From Nageia nagi (taxonomy: Eukaryota; Pinophyta), in assembly GCA_050084985.1 (NCBI GenBank), contig JBITNC010000001.1, positions 14,384,001 to 14,448,000 on the forward strand: a stretch of 64,000 nucleotides of DNA. Direction: 5' to 3'. Positions 23,635 to 34,310 of the stretch are shown in pieces (the first letter of the stretch is position 1; the number at the start of each line of letters is the position of its first letter). A model generated the notes under the pieces. That model ran no database searches. It was not told the DNA's origin and saw nothing but the letters and a program-made list of their open reading frames with translations. The translations under genes were made by a program, and so were the position numbers.

Positions 23635-23765
23635 ATACATGGTTGAAAATTGCAATTATAAAGATGGAGGATTAGGAAAAATAGAACAAGGAATTCCTTC
23701 TTTTCTTACTAATTTGGAAGATCAAAAATATAAGAAGGGACTAGGTAGTGATCAAAATATGAAAT
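23635..23765 (+). pseudogene. G-patch-like segment of element F
   Basis: The frame gives GGLGKIEQGIPSFLTNLEDQ and then KYKKGLGSDQN, matching the Gly-rich G-patch pattern often found between protease and RT in plant Tat elements. D has the corresponding KNGLGSD end near 55665-55745. Confidence 0.55.
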
Positions 23766-23789
23766 AAACTACATGACCCATTAATTTTG

Positions 23790-24590
23790 TTCCAAAATGC
23801 AATATGCTAAAGTTGTGCGATGAACTTGATGAAACAAAATGGGTAAAGGTAATATCAATGAGATCAATAACATAGGAAAATATCAACAACTTCTTGATTG
23901 AGATTATTATAACATGATTTGGTGTCCCATAATAGTTGATTATGAATGTGAAATCTTTTTGAAAAAAATTTCATATTGAAAGATAGTTTTGTTCAATTTA
24001 TTACATGTAAGGAAATGGATAGGCAAAGGCATAAAATAAAACAATCAAGAACATACTATCAAAGACATGAGATAGATAAAAATGAGATTGGTATGACCAG
24101 TTACCATGTGCATTATGGGAATATAGAATAAGTGTTAGAACAAAAATAAGGGCAACTCCATTCTCATTAGTTTATGTATATGAATAAGTTGTACCATTAG
24201 AACTTGAAATTCCATATTTAAGGGTATCATTTAAAGGATACATACAAGTTGAGGGTGCTCAAAAATCAAGATTACAACAATTAGAAGCTCTTGATGAAAA
24301 AAGGATTTATGTTATTCAACATCAAAAAGCATATCATGCAAGGTTAAAAAGGTCTTTTGGTAAAAAGATCAAACCAAATATGTTTCAAGTGGGAGATTTG
24401 GTACTCAGAGAAAATATCAATAAGACTATTGCAAATGATGAGGTAAAAGGAAACTTTTAACCAAACTAGTTGGGACATTTTGTTGTTATGGAAGTTACAA
24501 GATTAGGTGTTTATAGAATATCTTCAATAGATGGAAAAGAATAACAAAAAATCTTCAATTCCATCAATCTTAAATGATTCTATGCATGAG
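23790..24590 (+). pseudogene. Decayed integrase of element F
   Basis: Segments include FLIEIIIT.FGVP, KTIKNILSKT, DQLPCALWEYRISVRTKIRATPFSLVY, LQQLEALDEKR and FQVGDLVLREN. These are the catalytic-core end and C-terminal module of a Tat integrase. Stops are frequent. Confidence 0.75.
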
Positions 24591-24769
24591 GACAATGGTT
24601 TCATACCTCAAAAACTAATGATGAATTCTACTGAGGTACATGTATATTATGTTTTATTTTAATTTCAAATTTTATTTTCAAATTTGAAATGGCATTGGTA
24701 CTATGTTTCTTTCTTGTTTGTTGCCAACATTGTGAAAAAAAAGAAGAAGAAAAAATATGACAATCATAA

Positions 24770-25090
24770 CATGTTTGGATCAAGGACATAAAATGCCAAG
24801 TCATCGATGGCCAATGATATGATGATACAACCATAAACAAGGATGTTAACATTGGATCATACCAAATGGATGATATACCTCACTATGTATCCAAAATGTT
24901 TATGCTTAAAACCTTAAAAAAGCATAATATCTTTGGATTAGGGATATAAAATGCTTGATCGACAATGGCCAATTATACAACTAGTGAGAGTTCACTCACT
25001 TAAATATAAAATGATGATGCAATTATATGTGAGAATGTTGACATTGGTTCATACCTAATTAATAATGCATTTCACTATGTATCCATAAAT
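24770..25090 (+). repeat. Element F 3'UTR repeats with the palindromic core
   Basis: Two units of the family's 3'UTR repeat. The complete core CTAGTGAGAGTTCACTCACTT at 24981-25001 is the exact reverse complement of the core in E and D. In the first unit the core has been lost near 24815. Confidence 0.7.
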
Positions 25091-25221
25091 GTTGTTATAT
25101 TTCTAATGTAATCTTCTTTCATAGGGTATATTCTAATCTAGTTTTTCTCTATAGGTAAAAAAACATCAAAGGGTTTAAAATTCATCCATAAAATCAAAGA
25201 TGATATGTCACTAACATCATT

Positions 25222-25928
25222 TTATATGCCTCAAAAAAGTTATAATTTTCAAAATACATTTTTATAGCATCAAGAAATATATGTTGTAATCAAGAGGGTC
25301 AAATATACCTTAAAAAATGAATTCTTATTAACAATTCATTTTTATAACATCAAGAAATATATATTGTAAGCAAGAGGGTCAAAATATACCATAAAGCATT
25401 GTATTTTATATAATAGGACCAATAAACAATGTAGGTGGTATGAAATTCCCATAAAGGCACTACTGACTATGTAATGTATGATGATACCAAGTCAATGAAA
25501 AGATCTAGATGTGACTATACAAGAATACCAAAGATAAAGATTAACATATGAATAGATCATCATCAACCAGATAAGAGACTTCATGCATATCATAATTTTG
25601 AATAAAAATAATATTTTATTACACCACCTATTGGTTGATATATTATCATCCCTTCATCACATTCCTCATGTCATTATTTACACATCTAGTTCTTAATGGT
25701 TCGCGTCATCATAGGCATAGTAGTATAAGGGTTATCTACACCATTCATATATTGATTATGTTTAAAATAATTATGTGGATGTATGTTATATTATTAATAT
25801 TATCATATCTTATAAAGTATATTTATTATTAATACAATTACTAGTATATTTTATATGTATACTGTAGTATTTGAATAGTAGATGAATATTGTCTTGTTTA
25901 TTGAATTGTGCATTATTTCCTATATACA
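25222..25928 (+). repeat. 3' LTR of element F with an 82-bp internal duplication
   Basis: It aligns with the 5' LTR but is about 84 bp longer because 25257-25309 recurs at 25339-25391. The LTR start is worn (TATGCCTC for TAGATACC). Confidence 0.7.
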
Positions 25929-26427
25929 CTCATAAAATCTTTTGCCCCCTTTCAAACCATTAGATTCTTTATTTCTATCATGGAGTTTGAACTCCAACAT
26001 GTTGGTAGTTTGTAAACTCCACATTCACCTCTTCCACTAAAGCACTCATTTAGCATCTAATTGGGCCTTCCAATATGTTACACTCAGTGTTAATGGGGAT
26101 CCCATCTAGCTATGCACATGATTTTGGCTTTGATTGATCACCTTATTATTTTAATTTCTTGTAAATGTTTATAAAATATGATACTATTAGATTAAATATT
26201 GCATCTCTTTTCCAATCAAATATTAAATTTATATTTCATTGCTATACTAATAGTTTTTATATTTAGTATTTTTTTTTTCTTTCCTTTTGTAAAATAATAA
26301 ATACAACTCATAAAATTTTAAACCTACATCTATTTTACATACTGTGAAAAATTTGATGGAGATAAAATAGAGGGGATAATACTAAGATTTAAATTCTACC
26401 AATTGCAAGGATCCAAATTTTGGATCA
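25929..26427 (-). repeat. 5' LTR of element G, part beyond F
   Basis: Continues the LTR from 20643 and matches 17160-17665, ending TTTTGGATCA before the TAGAG duplication. Confidence 0.9.
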
Positions 26428-26432
26428 TAGAG

Positions 26433-27531
26433 CCAACCAATAGGCTATGTTTTAGCTTGACCTAGCTAGTCTGCTATGAGCTAGTTAGTCAAGTAGAATC
26501 AATTTTCTTACAACTAGCTAGAAAAAAATGAAGAATGGTAAGATTGTGTCTTTGAAATTTTATTATGATAATTTCCAATATGATTTCTTGAAATACACAA
26601 CAAGTTTTAGCACTTTGAACTTCATGATAAAGTGATTAAAAAGGGTAATAAATGAACACCAAAAAAGGGAAAGGGATGAGAAAAATCCTACAAGTTGATG
26701 TTCTATAGACCAAGGGAGGTCCCACCATGATTGCTAGTATGTGGGTATACAAAGGATGACCCTCCAAATGGAGGATTAAATTAACACCACCATGCTTTTT
26801 CTAGAGTTCATCTAGTGATAAAATAATGGATGGATATGCTCTTATTTGATATATAAACATACAAAAGATAAATGTTAGAGGGAGTCTCAATACTCTAGTT
26901 ATTTAATACCCTAAAGTGTGATTAAAGGGAGGTGTTAAACCTTATTTAAAGAAGGTATACCCCATTACTAAAATCATATGGGTGATAGAGAGAAAAAGAA
27001 TGCCTACAATGTAAGATAAAATGCTCATGCTATGATAAGATAATGATAAAATGATAAAATAATACTAAACTACCATTAATATAGCCTACAATAATGTTGC
27101 ATGCTCCAAAAAATACAATAAAAAGGATATGGATACTCTAGTGGCTCCCAAAAAATCTTCTAATGCTCCCCAATACCTATAAGAATGATCCAAAGATGTT
27201 ATGTGTAGTGTTATGGGTGATTAGGAATTGGGATCTTACTTAAGGCTTTGGTTATGATATAGAGAAGGATCCATAATGGTCAAGAGGAGAGAGAGTTTTG
27301 AAAATATAAGAGAGAAAAAATAAATTTTGAATATGAATTTTTATATATGATATTATAATGGTATGTTGATTGATCTAACCAATTGGTTGGTTGGCTGGCT
27401 TTCCAATCTATCAATTGGTTAGGTCGATGATATGCCCATTAGGGCCTAACATAAAAAGATCAAAATGGATATGATGGAGTGATTTGGTAAAAATGAAAGA
27501 TTCAAATGATTGAGGGTAAAAGGTATTTTTT
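26433..27531 (-). repeat. Candidate LTR of element H, right part
   Basis: Ends in TAGGTATCTACA, i.e. a TGTAGATACC start on the minus strand. Several CCAATTGGTT-like words recur here and in 15770-15830. A partner LTR is not in the window. A GGTGGG-containing stretch above 27531 could alternatively be a purine tract, which would make this a 3' LTR. Confidence 0.4.
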
Positions 27532-28900
27532 AGGTATCTACAATTACCCACCTTTAAACCCAATTTTTGGTCCAATGAGCTTTTGTAGCTTTAAAATGGG
27601 GCATGGATATTCATGGATAAATAACTACATATGGATTTATTTAATATAAAATGGTTATAAAAACCTTGATAAACACATATATATAATTTTAAATCATTAA
27701 AAATATAAGCATTTTTTTTATAATATGTGTAATGGGAAAATAATTTCATGGAATGCAATGATTACAAGATATGCAAGGAATGGTTCTTACAAGGAATCCA
27801 TTAAATTAAATGAAAAATAGGATATAAGGGCATTATTACATATGATGGTATATCATTTAATGTATTATATACTTGTATCCACATAGGTCCAATGAAGGAG
27901 GATTATTAATACTTCACATCCATGAATTATTATTATCATATTACACCTATGATAGAATATTGTATAGGTATGGTTGAACTTCTTGGTTATTCTTAGAATC
28001 TAGATGAAGAAAAATAATTTATAAGTAACATGCCAATAAAACCTAATTATTTAGTGTGGACTTGTTTACTTGGTGCTTATATACTTCATAAACCATAAAT
28101 CATCATTCAATTAAAAAAATACTAGATTCTATTTTTATCTCTAGAAAGGGTTTATCTTAGAAACTCAATGAAATGGTATCCAACTTTATGAATTCACCTT
28201 TACTAATGTCCTTCCTATTTGTCTCAACTTAGAATATCTATAAGAGGGAATTTACATCAATTAAAAAATAGGTAAGAAGTGATTTTCAACTTGAATGTCA
28301 TTATGATGAATAACCTAATTGTGTTTTCTTATATCCTAATGTATGTTCCTACCCATAATATATGTTCCTACACATGTGATGTTCATGTGATGTAGCCACC
28401 ATTAAATATTTATATAAAGTTCCTTTATTTTTTAAGGTGGATTTTTAAGGGAAGTTTTAAACTACCATATTAGGTTCTATTATGGTGGTTTAAAAATACT
28501 ATAAAAACTCATCATAAATAAGTTACACTTAAAATATTTTTATAGTTTGATGAATGTTTTCTATTACAAATGCCATTTTGAAATAATCTCAAGCATCAAT
28601 ATTGACTCAAATATCTTATGTTAATACCTTATGATATGTTTACATCAAGGGCTATGATCAACCAAAGTGAATCTAAATTATTTAGTATACCTTAACTAGT
28701 TAAATGTATTCAAATCTAGCCAAGTAAATGTCATTATTGACCATCATTGTATGATATATCGACTGAAATAATTTCATCCATTTATGACATGATAATTTTT
28801 TTTATTAATGAGAAGATTTTTTATTAATAAAAAAGTGAATTTTGTAAGGATATTCACCAACCTTTGCAAAATAAAATCAATTGTAATATTTTACCATATG
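27532..28900. other. AT-rich interval, nothing recognised
   Basis: Stops in all frames; no LTR termini or domain motifs found. Confidence 0.5.
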
Positions 28901-29717
28901 CTACAATCTCCTTACTAGGTCTAACTACAAACGTACCTTTCACTTCCTAAACCTTGCTATGACTAAATGTAGCCTTTTGAATTTTATAATTGCTATAGTT
29001 GATAGGATAAGACTTCTTTGATAAGCCTATCATTTTAGAAATGTACATTTACAACTATACATGGGTACTAAGAAAATAGTCTATAAGCCTTTTGAAAAAA
29101 ATATTTTCCAACTAGCTAATCTCCCATTTTCTTTAGATGGTTATATAAAATTTCATCATAGTTGAATTCATAAAACCTAATGTAGGTATTTTGAGCATGA
29201 TCTCTTTGATTCCTAGGTGGTCCCACACCTCTTCATACTTTATGTTTTTGGATCCTCTTATGAGCTTGACCTCCTTAAGCATCTACATATGTATCATAGG
29301 AATGAAGGACCTTTTAAAACCCACTAATGTCCTATTGTGCTCTTTTTTTAGGGTGTCCAATTTTGTTTCCATGGCTACCTTGCCTTTGATCATATTAGAG
29401 ACTTGGCTAGGATTATTTTTGGTCTCCTTCTTTTCTTAAGTCACCAAGAAGTCTTGACCTCTGCTCTTGAACTTCTCACTAGTCTCTTTGATATTAAATT
29501 GAGTAGAGGAGAATGTTCTTCTAGATTGAGTATTTTAATACCCTAAAATTTTGTTGCATTTTTCATTGAAGTCCTTCCTTCATGTTTAGTTTTCTTAATT
29601 ATTGATGTAGAAAGGTCTCTTAACCTTTGGGACCTCCTAACTGATCTTTAAATGCTCTCTTTATTAATTAGGTTTCTTTCTATTTTCACCTATTAGATAC
29701 ACTTCAAAGTCTCATTT

Positions 29718-29722
29718 TCTAA
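29718..29722. repeat. Target-site duplication of solo LTR I (TCTAA; right copy 30827-30831)
   Basis: A perfect 5-bp direct repeat on both sides of 29723-30826. Confidence 0.9.
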
Positions 29723-30826
29723 TGTAATATCCCCAAAACTCACAAAATGTGATTTTTGTTAAAGTGTAATATTCCAAGTTGAAATATCACTACTTAGGAA
29801 TTTATATATATTTATATATTTTTCTAACTAGCTTAATTCAAATTAGATCTGCAAATTGAATAAGAAATAGAGCTAGAAATGAATTTTATTCTTCAAGAGC
29901 TGGGACATCCCAAATGGATAAGTACAATACTCAAGGAAAAATACCCAAATGCTCAAGAAGGGGGACATTTGCCCTCATAAGGTAGATTTGGATGATCTGG
30001 CCCTGCAAGTTCTTCAACCTTTTATCCCCAATGCTGGACAAGCCTCCTCACACTAATTTGACTAGTCTGGATCTAGGATGTGCCTCCTCACACTGATTTC
30101 ATAGGTTAGATTTGGATCTGGAATATGGCTACATTGGTTGGATCTAGATCTACCCCACTAGCTGGATCTAGATCAGGGATGAAATAGTTCCACCACACTG
30201 GCTCAAACTATTCTAGTAACTCCACCTCATTGGCTCGAGCTACTCTAGCAACTCCACCTCACTAGCTTGAGCTACTATCCTAGCTTAGGTAAGAACTCCT
30301 CCAAACTGGCTCGAGCTCTCCCATTAAGCTAGCTAGAAAGCTGCAACTCCACTAGCTACTAACTCTTGAAAAGAGATAAACTTTGATGATCTTCAAGCAT
30401 ACCCCAAATGATGCATCCCATCTCCTCTTATAACAAGATCTCTCATACCTTGGAATCACCCAAAGTGCAACATCCCTCTTTTGGTGTCTTGGGATGACAA
30501 ATTAAATCATCTAGGGACCTAGGAAGCCCAACATCCCACAATGGTTGCCTAGAGATGCCAAATTACAAGATCAATGGCTCATAAATGCAACATCCCATTA
30601 TGAGAGACTAATATTGCATTAATTACAAATAATTGAGCCAGATTACTTAAATAAAGTCCAAGGGTGAGTGCCTCAAGGGTCTCTTTAGCCTTAGTTACAA
30701 AAATAAATGCAAAATATTAATAAAATACCCCTAAATTAATTTATTTTTGGTTTCTCCTCCTTTGCCATGAACGTCACACTCCAAGAGGAGAGAAAGTGGA
30801 CATTTTACAAATTTGGGGACATTACA
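29723..30826. mobile_element. Solo LTR I, 1,104 bp
   Basis: Starts TGTAATATCCCCAAA and ends TTTGGGGACATTACA, so the ends form an inverted repeat of about 15 bp (TGTAATRTCCCCAAA) with TG...CA termini, flanked by TCTAA on both sides. It has no internal region, so it arose by recombination between two LTRs. Inside, 30180-30290 has about three ~33-bp units built on GGCTCGAGCTACTCTAG. It is less CpG-poor than its surroundings, so younger. Its orientation cannot be fixed. Confidence 0.85.
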
Positions 30827-31469
30827 TCTAATCCTTCTAGATTATATGCATTCTTGGTAATACTTTTGCATTCTTTTACTACTAGATCTCTACTCTTGAT
30901 CATAAAAGACATATTAATTTATTCTAAGACATAGAGGAGCATGATTTGATGAGTAGCATCCATTACTTCCTCCTACAAATTGCTTTTCATAAGGCCATAT
31001 TCTCTCTCCTTTTCTCTAGGGGGCTTAACTTAATCCATGTCATCAAGATTTGGTGTCTAAATCTCTTGAGACCTATCATCTATTTCTTCCACTAGATTCT
31101 TGAATTTTGGCTTATTGCCTTCTCTTTTTGATACTTCATCACTTGATATTTCTACCTTAAATACAAACTTTCTCTTTAGTCTACTACTTCTTCTAGGATC
31201 TCTATCTATTTCTTATAGACTAGGAGTTGAACCCATTTCCTTGCGCTTCTCATCTTTGACTCTAAATTTTATTTGGACCTTGCACTTACACATGAATTTA
31301 ACTTCAAGCAATGATAAAGATCATAATAACCTATATTACATCACCCTCAACTCTAATGGATGTGATCAACTAATAAAAATCCCAATCATCCATACTACTT
31401 TGGATTGCTCATACAATAATTTACTACAAAACCAATGTTGGATACTCACCATTAATAAATATTGACCAT

Positions 31470-32990
31470 TAAAGTCAACCTATTCTTTCTTGAATAACTA
31501 TTTCTCATTTATATTATCTATATTTATCATCAATGGTATATATCACCTAATGCACATATAATTTATCAAAAAATACTAAACAAAAGCCATTATTCTAGTA
31601 ACATATTCTAAGTTGATAATTGAATCAACAAATATTATCTATGGCCAACAATTGAAGCTACACATTTATTAACATTTGACCACTTTATGATGAGTAAGGG
31701 AACTAGGAATTAGGTTTAACCAAAAAATAATAATCATTCATCTATAACAATAAATAAAAATATGAAAAAAGGATTATTAGCTTTGGACAAATTAAGAAAA
31801 TAAATCGGTCAACTATGATTTGATCGAAGCATTGCTAATGAACTTTAAATCAAATGGATTATTCTTTCTAGTAAATTGAAATGTAAAAATTTGAAAAATA
31901 TTTATGGGTATTAAAAGTGAAGAATTAAGTATTATTTTGACTTAAGTATTTAACTTTGGAAATAAAGTATTGAAAGAAATGATCAAGTTAAGTAATAAGG
32001 GAAATACGAACATTTTTAAGAGATATTTGAAAGACACACTTAAATCAAGTAAGATGGAAATTTTGAGAATTAATACCAATTATTGAAAAATATACAATTT
32101 TACCCAAATATTAAACTCACTCTCTAGTTGATTTTTTTATTATTATTAATGAGTGACATGGATTTATAAAATATAAACCCTAAATAAATTCTAATAATAA
32201 GATAATTATTTAGTAGATTTTAAGGAGAATGAAACAATACTAATTAGAAAACAAGTTGATCATGATGGGGTAGTATGGGATCTTTATAAATTAGGTATCA
32301 TATACATGATCCTAATAATACCCATTGAAGTGAATAAGAAAAATACTTAAATCAATATTTAATCATTCTAGCAAACAAGATTCAATCCTTATAAGTCATG
32401 TTATCAAGAACTTTGAAGAGGTTACAAAAGGGTAATCTAACTAGAGGAATATTTCTAGTATGTCACATAATAATATGGTTGATACTTATAAAAGGCAAGT
32501 TTTAGTTTTATATCATAAGATGCATATTTGATATAACCAAATGTATATAAAGTATAAACCATGTTGTGAGGGCACATTTTTAGGGAGAACACCCTTAATT
32601 CATCCAAATTAATACACTTAGTACAAAAAACACAAACCTTCAATTTATATATCCTATTAGTACATGCAAGAAAATTCATAGTAGCTATGTATCACAAAAT
32701 GGATATTTTTTATGATTTTTATTTTTTTAATTTGCTATTTTTATGCTCACTAGACCAAGCCAAGGTAGACTAAGTTTTTTGGGTTTATTTTTTTTCTTGG
32801 TTAGTTAGCCAAAATTTTATAACTTTGAAATATTTTTTATATAAATTAGATAAATATGCCCCCACTAAATTCACATCGTACCACCTATATTTTATCAATA
32901 TTTTTAATTTTCCCAAGCCAATCACCTTTTGGACCCAAGTTCTCTAGGAAAAAGAATGCAAATCTAAAAGAAAATAATACTGTACTATAA
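31470..32990. other. AT-rich interval, nothing recognised
   Basis: No coding or repeat structure seen. The ORF at 32455-32679 has no recognisable motif. Confidence 0.5.
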
Positions 32991-32999
32991 AAGGAAAAT

Positions 33000-33610
33000 A
33001 CAAGTGACTTGTTATAGAAAAAAAATGACTTGTTATTAAATTTGAGCATCTTATTACTGAAGATGAGCATCTTGTTACTGAATATGAGCAACTTGTTACT
33101 AAACATGAGTGATTTGTTACTGAAGACAAGTGACTTGTTATTGAAAATGATTGACTTGTTACTACATATAAGAAACTTGTTATTGAAGATGAGAAACTTA
33201 TCATTGAATATGAGTGACCTATTAGTGAAGACCAAATTCTTTTTAACTAAAAATGAGTGACTTGTTACTATAGAAAGGTGACTTGTTACTACAAATAAGT
33301 GACTTGTTAATAAATATGACCAACTTGTTAATGAATACAAGCATCTTGTTACTAAATATGAGTGACTTATTACTTAACATGAGCAACTTATTACTGAAGA
33401 TGAATGACTTGTTACTAAACATGAGCAACTTGTTACTCAATATGAGTGACTTGTTACTAAATTCAAGTTAGTACTAAAGACAAGTGAATTTATTACTAAA
33501 TACCAATGACTTATCATTAAAGAGGAGTGACTTGTTACAAAAGATCAGTAACTTATTATAGAAGATGAGCATCTAGTTACTAAAGATGAGCATATGATCA
33601 TTATCAAGAT
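33000..33610. repeat. 21-bp minisatellite (about 28 units)
   Basis: Units of the form GATGAGCATCTTGTTACTGAA repeat head to tail, 21 bp each, with the invariant part CTTGTTACT. Because 21 is a multiple of three, several frames on both strands stay open and would encode 7-residue repeats (LLLNMSD on plus, LLMFSNK on minus). No promoter or start context is evident, so I read these ORFs as by-products of the repeat. Confidence 0.9.
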
Positions 33611-33611
33611 G

Positions 33612-34305
33612 AGCATTTGATATAAACTAATATTTCAAATTCACCTATAATTTGTAGCTTTTTAAGAAAATGATATCAACTAGCCATTTTTTTTATAACA
33701 TAGTTCTTAAATTTTTGAAATATCACCATTACTTCTACAATGTTTTGGGATAAAATCACTAAGATTTTGAAATTATTTCACCACTATTTTATTTATTTTG
33801 ATTCCCTAAAATTCCTTATGCATAACCCTAAGCACATGATCTTCTAGTAATATCCTTTTGCTAATTAAATCCAAGGATCAATTAATATAGACCTTACTGA
33901 TAAAATCCAAGAAACCACTCTAAGAAACTATGGGGGATCAAACTAATAATTACTTTTAATTTCCTATATCATACTTTGATTCAAGGAAAGAACATATATA
34001 AGTTATTAGTTATTTATGTGTAATAATTATTAAAAATAATTAAAGGAAAACATGCTCCTAAGAAATTTAATATTTTTTTGGTTACTTAAAACTATGATAG
34101 GAAAGTAAATAATCTTTTAATCTATTTCTATAAAAATAAATTGCTTGGAATGAAAGTACAAAATAATAAATTCTAAGCTAAAGGTATATTATAAATTTTT
34201 TTGATACTCCAAGTCACCTTTTAACATAATAGGAGAGCATACTTCATTTTTAAGTTCTTTTTAATGTGTGTTTTAAAGGCAATACAAAAAGGAAAGTGAA
34301 AATTT
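33612..34305. other. AT-rich interval, nothing recognised
   Basis: Flank of element C. No features seen. Confidence 0.5.
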
Positions 34306-34310
34306 GTTAT

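Larger units (their letters stand above)
20644..25928 (+). mobile_element. Element F: Tat-type element lacking RT and RNase H
   Basis: A plus-strand insertion of 5,285 bp in G's LTR. The 5' LTR is 20644-21266 and the 3' LTR about 25222-25928. Inside, in order, are gag, protease, a G-patch-like segment, integrase and a 3'UTR with the ~191-bp repeat core. Protease is followed directly by the G-patch and integrase parts, so the RT-RNase H block has been deleted. Many stops show age. Confidence 0.9.
16089..26427 (-). mobile_element. Element G: old gag-protease-only Ty3 element, interrupted by F
   Basis: LTRs at 16089-17665 and 19577-26427 (the latter split by F) enclose 1.9 kb with a decayed gag and protease on the minus strand. 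The initiator-Met primer site, a purine tract, TG...CA ends on the minus strand and a perfect TAGAG duplication confirm the limits. Without F the insertion is about 5.05 kb. There is no room for RT or integrase, so it was non-autonomous. Confidence 0.9.
28950..31300 (-). pseudogene. Unidentified coiled-coil-like coding remnant split by solo LTR I
   Basis: Minus-strand frames are rich in Lys, Glu and Leu with few stops. Segments include DPRRSSRLKRKFVFK (about 31170-31215), KSRDLVVKECKSITKNAYNLE just above the solo LTR, and METKLDTLKKEHNRTL near 29340-29380. Removing the solo LTR and one TCTAA copy lets the frame run straight on (YNLEGLENETLKC), so the LTR landed in a reading frame. I do not recognise the family. 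It could be an extra ORF of an old element or a host pseudogene. Confidence 0.45.

Noticed and set aside
25253-25311. A separate LTR fragment before F's 3' LTR
   Set aside because: Better explained as an 82-bp duplication within the LTR, since the start of the LTR can be aligned from about 25222.
31100-31465. 121-residue plus ORF
   Set aside because: The opposite strand reads as the Lys/Glu-rich remnant with better coding character; the plus ORF is its shadow.
32885-33471. Overlapping long ORFs on both strands
   Set aside because: By-products of the 21-bp minisatellite, whose period is a multiple of three.
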